Made by a program: the position numbers and the translations under genes
Part shown: positions 5,869 through 10,530 of the stretch, in pieces
How positions within the stretch are numbered: the stretch's first letter is position 1
How the letters are laid out: the number at the start of each line of letters is the position of its first letter
Origin: Comamonadaceae bacterium
GTDB taxonomy: Bacteria > Pseudomonadota > Gammaproteobacteria > Burkholderiales > Burkholderiaceae_C
Direction of reading: 5' to 3'
DNA length: 10,530 nt
Assembly: GCA_947494405.1 (NCBI GenBank)
Contig: CANLWQ010000046.1
Location: 1 to 10,530, forward strand
The notes under the pieces: model-generated
What the model saw: the letters and a program-made list of their open reading frames with translations, nothing else
Databases searched by the model: none
Told to the model about the DNA's origin: nothing

Positions 5869-6900
5869 TCAAGACTCGGCTGTAAAGCCTACGCGCTTGA
5901 CGATGGGGCCCCAAAACTCAAAAAGCCGGCGCATCTCTTTGGCCATGTCCTCGGGGCTGCTGCCCAAGGGGGACATGCCTTGCAGCGCGAAGCTGTCGGC
6001 CACGCCTTTGTCTTTCAAGGCGGCGTTGATGGCGGCGTTGGCAGAAGCGACGATGTGGGCAGGTGTTTTGGCAGGGGCAAAAAACCCAAACCATTCTTCT
6101 ACCGTTAATCCGCTGAACCCTTGCTCGGCAAAGGTGGGGACGTCGGGCACAAACGTAGATCGTTGTTTGCCCGAGGTGGCCAAGATGCGCATTTTGCCTG
6201 CGCGGTGGTTGGCCAAAAAGTCACCGTGCGGCGTGAACATGGATGCGATTTGACCGCTGATCACATCGGTCACCCCAGGCACCGAGCCGCGGTAGGCCAC
6301 ATGCTGCATGGCCACGCCAGACTCAAGGCTGAGTAAGGCACCCAAGAAATGCGGCGTGGAGCCAGCGGCTGGCGAGCCGTAATTGGCGCGATCAGGGTTG
6401 GCTTTGCACCATGCCAGAAAGTCTTTCACGGTTTTCACGCTGGCGGGCACCATGGGTCCCACAGCCAAGCCATGTGACAGCACCGAGGCCGTGCTGACAG
6501 GGACGAAATCTTTGAAGGGGTCGTAGCTGAGACTGCGGTAAATATGCGGGTAGATCAGCAACATGGAATAGGCGCTGAGCAGCAAGCTGCTGCCATCGGG
6601 GGCGGCGTTTTTCACGGCCTCGATGGCGATGCGCCCGCCTGCGCCGGTTTTGTTGTCCACCATGGCGCCATTGCGGGTGAAGCTGCTGCCAGCGAGCTTG
6701 TCGCCAATACGGCGACTGGTGGTGTCGGCTGAGCCTCCTACGGGAAAGCCGCAGACAATTTTCACTTGGTCAATAGGCAGATTGATTTGCGCCAGCGCAG
6801 ATAAAGGGGCAAGCGCAGAAGAAGCCAGCGGCACACCAAGGGCTTGCAGGGCGAGGCGGCGGGAAATCATTTGAGACGTCACTTCTTGTATCCTTTTCAT
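5869..6900 (-). CDS. TctC/Bug-family solute-binding protein with Tat-type signal
   Basis: A 343-residue periplasmic binding protein of the Bug (TctC) family, which captures carboxylates and other small organics for tripartite tricarboxylate transporters. The N-terminus holds twin arginines (ISRRLALQALG) and a hydrophobic stretch ending SALAQ, fitting a Tat signal cleaved near residue 38. The mature part shows Bug traits: KIVCGFPVGGSADTTSR, a DNKTGAGG motif and the YGSPAAGSTPHF stretch near the middle. No membrane partner (TctA/TctB) is visible, as is usual for the many orphan Bug proteins of Burkholderiales. Its ATG overlaps the toxin stop as ATGA, so translation is probably coupled; an alternative ATG at 6870 lacks a Shine-Dalgarno. 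The ligand may be aromatic or a breakdown product, judging only from the hydroxycinnamate genes upstream. Confidence 0.92.
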   Translation of the reverse strand: MKRIQEVTSQMISRRLALQALGVPLASSALAPLSALAQINLPIDQVKIVCGFPVGGSADTTSRRIGDKLAGSSFTRNGAMVDNKTGAGGRIAIEAVKNAAPDGSSLLLSAYSMLLIYPHIYRSLSYDPFKDFVPVSTASVLSHGLAVGPMVPASVKTVKDFLAWCKANPDRANYGSPAAGSTPHFLGALLSLESGVAMQHVAYRGSVPGVTDVISGQIASMFTPHGDFLANHRAGKMRILATSGKQRSTFVPDVPTFAEQGFSGLTVEEWFGFFAPAKTPAHIVASANAAINAALKDKGVADSFALQGMSPLGSSPEDMAKEMRRLFEFWGPIVKRVGFTAES

Positions 6901-7172
6901 AGATAGGTTTGCCTCGCGTGAAGTATGCGAAGGATGACAGTTTGTTGGGCGTCGGTTTGGTAGACCATGATGTAGTTGGGCCGAATGACTAACTCTCTTG
7001 TCCCGTGAACTCGCCCAGGTTTAAATACTTCTGACATATAAACCAGTTGCATTGCGGATTTTTCAATGGTTTTTCTTAGACGTTCCGCTGCAATGGGATT
7101 GTCGATCTGAATAAAGCCGATGATGCGAACAAAGTCATCGGTGGCCCATTCACTCCAAAGCACCTGGGGCAT
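6897..7172 (-). CDS. RelE/ParE-superfamily toxin
   Basis: A 91-residue small basic protein of the RelE/ParE fold, the toxic half of a type II toxin-antitoxin pair. Members either cut mRNA on the ribosome (RelE) or poison gyrase (ParE); the sequence alone does not decide between them. Family traits are the early WSEWATDDFVRIIGFI helix, the VHGTRELVI strand, the NYIMVYQTD strand and the C-terminal VILRILHARQTY. The start lies inside the antitoxin gene (23-base overlap), the usual coupled layout. Its stop overlaps the start of the tctC-like gene as ATGA. Length is normal for the family and no key region seems lost, so it is probably intact. Confidence 0.88.
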   Translation of the reverse strand: MPQVLWSEWATDDFVRIIGFIQIDNPIAAERLRKTIEKSAMQLVYMSEVFKPGRVHGTRELVIRPNYIMVYQTDAQQTVILRILHARQTYL

Positions 7173-7350
7173 CAGTAGCCCTCAATGTTGACAGTTGTGA
7201 TTGAACCAGTGCCATGGCCTGCTGATGTGTCAGGGTGGTTTTGGGGTTGTCCAAAGCCTCTTGAACTTTTTCGCGAAACCAATTTTCATAAGCTTCGTTG
7301 GCAGTGCTGATCGGTTTCTCCGAGGATGCGGTAGGTAGGGAGGAATTCAT
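7150..7350 (-). CDS. PaaA2-like antitoxin (stability determinant)
   Basis: A 66-residue acidic protein. The core YENWFREKVQEALDNP followed by a THQQAMA helix resembles the PaaA2/stability-determinant antitoxins that partner ParE2/RelE-type toxins. In that family the protein is largely disordered until it wraps the toxin; I see no separate DNA-binding domain, so autoregulation may need another regulator. The gene is directly upstream of, and overlaps, the toxin gene. The ATG at 7350 has no clear Shine-Dalgarno. It begins 50 bases after the feruloyl-CoA synthase stop; that gap has no obvious terminator, so the pair may be expressed with the upstream catabolic genes as well as from a local promoter. 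Confidence 0.8.
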   Translation of the reverse strand: MNSSLPTASSEKPISTANEAYENWFREKVQEALDNPKTTLTHQQAMALVQSQLSTLRATDAPGALE

Positions 7351-7400
7351 AGGAACAAGATTAGCATAAGTGGGTTTTAAATACGAGTGATCTGGTTACT

Positions 7401-9263
7401 TTAGACACTAGGCTTTAGTAACTGGTCATGCGCATCATGGTGAAAATCTTGCACCAAGGCATCGCGGTGTTTCAGCACTGCACGTTGGTTGATGGAACCT
7501 TTGTCCGTCACCTCGCCTTTGTCGATAGAGGGTGGCTCTGGCAATAACAGCAAACGCGCCACGCGGTTGGCGCTGCCTGTCGCGCTGGCGGCCAAGTGAT
7601 TGAGCACTTGTTGAAAATGCGCCAAGACCTTGGGGTGAGCCAGCACTTCATTCAAAGAGGCCTGAGCAGGCAGACCCGCTAAGTCGCGCACTCTGGGTGT
7701 GGTGAACAGCATGGCGCCCACCTCTTTCATGTTCAAGCCGGTGATGACCGCGTCTTGCACATAAGGCGCGCCCGCTGCAATGATCTTGGCCCTGAGCGGC
7801 CCCACGCTCACAAAAGTGCCGGTCGCCAGCTTGAAGTCTTCGGCGATACGCCCATCAAACTTCAAGCCTAAATGGATGTTGTTCGGGTCTATCCAAGTCA
7901 CCGCATCGCCGCTTTTGAAAAAACCTTCTTCATCAAACGCATCCGCCGTGAGTTCGGGTGCGCGCCAATAGCCCGGCGTGATGTTGGGGCCTTGGTAACG
8001 CACTTCCAGTTTGTCGCCCATGGGCACCAGCTTCAAGCGCATACCAGCTGCTGGCAACCCCAAGTCGCCTGACTGCACCTCGGGGCGGGGTACAAAAATC
8101 GCAAACGGCCCCGACTCTGTCATGCCAAGGCCTGTACCCATGACGATGCGCTCACCCACCTCGCGCTCTTGGGCGGCATGCAAGCTGTCCCAGATGGGTT
8201 GCGCCAAGGCCGCACCAGAGTAAAAAAACATGCGCAGTCGGCTGAGCAAATTGCGCCGCAGCACCTCATCGGTGTGCATGGCATTGGCAATCGCTTCCAA
8301 ACCAGTGGGTACATTGAAATACACCGTGGGTGCCACCTCGCGCAGGTTGCGCAGGGTTTCACCCATGAGGGCTGGCACAGGTTTGCCGTCATCAATGTAC
8401 AGCGAGCCGCCATGAAACATGGTGAGACCGATGTTGTGGTTGCCGCCAAAAGTGTGGTTCCACGGCAGCCAGTCCACCAACACCGGCGGTGCTTCGCCCA
8501 GCACCGGCATGGACTGCAGCATTTGCTGTTGGTTGGCGCACCACATGCCATGCGTGTTGATCACGCCCTTGGGCAAGTTGGTTGAGCCGGAGGTGAACAA
8601 AAACTTGACGATGGTGTCAGGACCAATAGCGCTCATGGCTGCGTCCACATCAGCGGTGTCGGTCGTGTCAAACAAGGCACCCAAAGAAGTGTGGCTGCGG
8701 TGTTTCAAAGTCCCATGCGCCAGAACCACCTCGGTGTCTACGCTCACCGTGGCTTGGATGGCCGCTGCGTATTTATCGGCATCGGTGGCAAACACCAAGC
8801 CGGGCTTCAAGGTGTTCAAGATGTGACGCAGTTTGTCAAAGTCTTGGCTGATGGTGGAATAAGCCGGCGACACCGGACAGTAAGGCACGCCCACCAGCAT
8901 GCAGCCCAGCGCCAACATGGCGTGCTCCAAGCTGTTTTCACTCAAGATAAGCACTGGACGCTGGTCGCTGAGTTGGCGCTCTAGCAGGGCTTGACCTATG
9001 CGGCGTGCACCGGCCAATGCGCGGCCATAACTGAGGTGTTGCCAGTCGCCTGTGCTGCCATCCCCCAAGCGTTGGCGTCGAGCCAAAAAAGTCCGCTCGG
9101 GGGCTACCCGCGCCCAATGCAGCAGTTTGTCGGTCATGCGTTGGGGATGAGGCAACAAGGTTTGTTCGGCTTGCACATATTGCACGCCTTCGGGTGTTTC
9201 TTTGCGCGTAACCCGCGTGATGCCATAGCGCATGGCGCGGTACTTGGGCGCTTGCGCGCTCAT
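7401..9263 (-). CDS. fcs: Feruloyl-CoA synthase (hydroxycinnamate-CoA ligase)
   Basis: A 620-residue member of the adenylate-forming (ANL) family. It activates ferulate, and probably p-coumarate and caffeate, to the CoA thioester with ATP, the first step of hydroxycinnamate breakdown. The ATP-binding loop TSGSTNLPKG is at 224-233, the VDWLPWNHTFGGNHN stretch characteristic of bacterial feruloyl-CoA synthases follows, then GTGLGMTESGP, and the C-terminal catalytic lysine K588 (DKGSINQRA). Length agrees with proteobacterial Fcs of about 620 residues. The start overlaps the stop of the hydratase gene as ATGA, so the two are probably translated as a unit. Specificity among cinnamates is inferred from family likeness. 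Confidence 0.92.
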   Translation of the reverse strand: MSAQAPKYRAMRYGITRVTRKETPEGVQYVQAEQTLLPHPQRMTDKLLHWARVAPERTFLARRQRLGDGSTGDWQHLSYGRALAGARRIGQALLERQLSDQRPVLILSENSLEHAMLALGCMLVGVPYCPVSPAYSTISQDFDKLRHILNTLKPGLVFATDADKYAAAIQATVSVDTEVVLAHGTLKHRSHTSLGALFDTTDTADVDAAMSAIGPDTIVKFLFTSGSTNLPKGVINTHGMWCANQQQMLQSMPVLGEAPPVLVDWLPWNHTFGGNHNIGLTMFHGGSLYIDDGKPVPALMGETLRNLREVAPTVYFNVPTGLEAIANAMHTDEVLRRNLLSRLRMFFYSGAALAQPIWDSLHAAQEREVGERIVMGTGLGMTESGPFAIFVPRPEVQSGDLGLPAAGMRLKLVPMGDKLEVRYQGPNITPGYWRAPELTADAFDEEGFFKSGDAVTWIDPNNIHLGLKFDGRIAEDFKLATGTFVSVGPLRAKIIAAGAPYVQDAVITGLNMKEVGAMLFTTPRVRDLAGLPAQASLNEVLAHPKVLAHFQQVLNHLAASATGSANRVARLLLLPEPPSIDKGEVTDKGSINQRAVLKHRDALVQDFHHDAHDQLLKPSV

Positions 9264-10030
9264 TTGGGGTCCACCTTGGCGGCGCGGCCTTGCAAAAAAG
9301 CCTCTACCCGCGCTTTGGCTTCAGGTGCGGCTTGGGTAATGGACGACATCAGCGACTCGGTGACAAATCCATGGTCGGCGGCTTGCTCGGCGATGCGCGG
9401 CAGGGCGTGCATCAGGGCGTAGTTGGTCAGTGGTGCGTTGGTGGCGATGCGTTGCGCCAATTCCAGCGCTTTGTCAAAAGCCGTACCCGCGGCAACCAGA
9501 TACTGCGCCAAGCCTATACGTTCGCCGTCTACCGCGTTGTAGACCCGCCCGGTCATCATCATGTCGGTCATGCGTGCCACGCCTATCAGTTTGGGGATGC
9601 GCACTGCGCCGCCGCCACCCACAAAAATACCGCGAGTGCCTTCGGGCAGAGCGTAAAAAGTGGTGTCGTCGGCCACGCGTATATGGCACGAAGCTGCCAA
9701 CTCCAAGCCGCCACCGACCACCGCGCCTTGCAAGGCTGCGACCACGGGTACCGCGCCAAACTGTATGCGCTCGAAGGCGCTGTGCCACAGGCGTGAGTGC
9801 AGCATGCCTTCGCCCGCATCGCGGCTTTGCAGTTCGCTTAAATCCAGCCCCGCGCAAAAATGCTCACCACTGCCGCACAGCACCGCGGCTTTGGTGTGGG
9901 CGGGCAGGTTGTCAAAGGTATGGCGCAGCGCCAAAATCAGCGCATCGTTCAAGGCGTTGCGTTTGCTGGCGCGGGTGATGCGCACCAAGGCTACATCGTC
10001 CAACATTTCAAAGTGAAGATCTGCATTCAT
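9260..10030 (-). CDS. Enoyl-CoA hydratase/isomerase (crotonase family) of the hydroxycinnamate cluster
   Basis: A 256-residue crotonase-fold enzyme likely to hydrate the double bond of feruloyl- or coumaroyl-CoA. Both catalytic glutamates of classical enoyl-CoA hydratase are present, E110 (GGGLELA) and E130 (LPEG), with the expected 20-residue spacing; oxyanion-hole segments are FCAGLDL (58-64) and GAVVGGG (102-108). It is shorter than, and unlike at the N-terminus, the feruloyl-CoA hydratase/lyase (Ech) that cuts directly to vanillin, so simple hydration is the more cautious reading. First gene of the minus-strand unit; stop overlaps the fcs start. No good Shine-Dalgarno precedes the ATG at 10030; the divergent promoter region with its palindrome lies immediately upstream. 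Confidence 0.88.
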   Translation of the reverse strand: MNADLHFEMLDDVALVRITRASKRNALNDALILALRHTFDNLPAHTKAAVLCGSGEHFCAGLDLSELQSRDAGEGMLHSRLWHSAFERIQFGAVPVVAALQGAVVGGGLELAASCHIRVADDTTFYALPEGTRGIFVGGGGAVRIPKLIGVARMTDMMMTGRVYNAVDGERIGLAQYLVAAGTAFDKALELAQRIATNAPLTNYALMHALPRIAEQAADHGFVTESLMSSITQAAPEAKARVEAFLQGRAAKVDPK

Positions 10031-10050
10031 ACGGCTTGTCTTGGGTGGTT

Positions 10051-10068
10051 ATAGTTGATGCAAACTAT
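10051..10068. promoter_or_regulatory. Perfect 6-6-6 inverted repeat, candidate operator in a divergent promoter
   Basis: ATAGTT (10051-10056) and AACTAT (10063-10068) are exact reverse complements around six bases. They sit centrally in the 49-base gap between the divergent hydratase and amidohydrolase genes. TATAAC on the minus strand (10053-10048) and TATCAT on the plus strand (10066-10071) could be -10 elements, so a bound protein would cover both. Hydroxycinnamate genes are often controlled by MarR-type repressors that bind palindromes of this size and release on the CoA thioester. No such regulator gene is in the window. Confidence 0.55.
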
Positions 10069-10079
10069 CATATTCGACC

Positions 10080-10530
10080 ATGAAAATTGCAGACCTGATT
10101 GCTATTGACATACACACCCATGCCGAGGTGAGCTGCTGGAACCCGTTTGACAACTATGGCGAGGAATACGACCGCGCTGCTGACAAATACTTTGGCTCAG
10201 ATCTTCGCCCCACCATAGAAGAAACCGTGGCTTACTACCGCGAACGCAAGATTGGCTTGGTGATGTTCACCGTGGACGCCGAGTCGCACATGGGCCGACG
10301 GCGCATCCCCAATGAGGAAATCGCCAAAGCCGCCCGCGACAACAGCGACATGATGATCGCCTTTGCCAGCATAGACCCGCACAAAGGCAAGATGGGCGCA
10401 CGCGAGGCCGAGCGCCTGATCAAAGAAGAGGGCGTGCGCGGTTTTAAGTTTCACCCCACGGTGCAGGGCTACCATCCTTACGACAAGATGGCTTGGCCGA
10501 TTTACGATGTGATCAACGAACACAAACTGC
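10080..10530 (+). CDS. Amidohydrolase (metal-dependent, amidohydrolase-2 type), N-terminal part
   Basis: The frame is open from the ATG at 10080 to the right edge: 150 residues, incomplete. The TIM-barrel amidohydrolase signature HxH is at H12/H14 (AIDIHTHAE), followed by a conserved-looking SCWNPFDNYGEEYD stretch and FKFHP with H125, a candidate metal or catalytic histidine. Such enzymes are zinc-dependent hydrolases or decarboxylases. Next to feruloyl-CoA synthase and a hydratase, a role like that of Rhodococcus CouO is attractive: hydrolysis of the beta-keto-CoA intermediate to aromatic acid plus acetyl-CoA. That is inference from context. No Shine-Dalgarno is seen; with a -10 at about 10066-10071 the mRNA could be almost leaderless. 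Confidence 0.85.
   Translation, partial: MKIADLIAIDIHTHAEVSCWNPFDNYGEEYDRAADKYFGSDLRPTIEETVAYYRERKIGLVMFTVDAESHMGRRRIPNEEIAKAARDNSDMMIAFASIDPHKGKMGAREAERLIKEEGVRGFKFHPTVQGYHPYDKMAWPIYDVINEHKL

Noticed and set aside
9260..10030. Calling the crotonase gene feruloyl-CoA hydratase/lyase (ech, vanillin-forming)
   Set aside because: The N-terminus and length differ from known Ech proteins; the catalytic glutamates fit an ordinary enoyl-CoA hydratase.

Overview
The window looks like a chromosomal segment of a betaproteobacterium, most likely Burkholderiales/Comamonadaceae. This rests on moderately high GC, the character of the proteins, a Bug/TctC-type binding protein, and a feruloyl-CoA synthase cluster typical of that group. 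No rRNA, tRNA, CRISPR array or insertion sequence was recognised, and there is no gene-free stretch longer than about 200 bases.

Left part (1-2929, all minus strand). From right to left: an FKBP-type peptidyl-prolyl isomerase; a stand-alone CheB methylesterase domain that looks cut off at its 5' end; a response-regulator/adenylyl-cyclase fusion; grpE; and the first codons of dnaK. The grpE-dnaK order is the classic heat-shock pair, but the gene upstream of grpE is the cyclase and not hrcA. Both grpE and dnaK have an upstream CTTGAAA followed after 13 bases by a CCCCATNT-like element, which suggests RpoH (sigma-32) promoters. The grpE promoter runs into an 11-bp hairpin with a T-run that touches the grpE start codon. 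The dnaK leader holds a perfect DnaA-box 9-mer and a perfect 8-bp inverted repeat just ahead of the ribosome binding site.

Middle part (2930-5864, plus strand). An AT-rich leader precedes a predicted secreted lipoprotein of the alpha/beta-hydrolase (lipase-like) class. An amidase-signature enzyme related to indoleacetamide/mandelamide hydrolases follows 53 bases later. Both keep their catalytic residues.

Right part (5869-10530). A minus-strand cluster reads enoyl-CoA hydratase, feruloyl-CoA synthase, PaaA2-like antitoxin, RelE/ParE-like toxin, Tat-exported TctC/Bug binding protein. Its genes are joined by ATGA or longer overlaps except for one 50-base gap after the synthase. Divergent from it is the start of an amidohydrolase (runs off the right edge). 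A perfect ATAGTT-N6-AACTAT inverted repeat lies in the 49-base divergent promoter. Synthase, hydratase and amidohydrolase together suggest CoA-dependent breakdown of hydroxycinnamates (ferulate, p-coumarate). The route may resemble the CouO-type hydrolytic pathway. A toxin-antitoxin pair sits inside the same transcription unit.

The gene families are mostly well known. The more unusual material is regulatory (heat-shock leaders, divergent operator) and architectural (truncated CheB, toxin-antitoxin pair coupled to a solute-binding protein gene).
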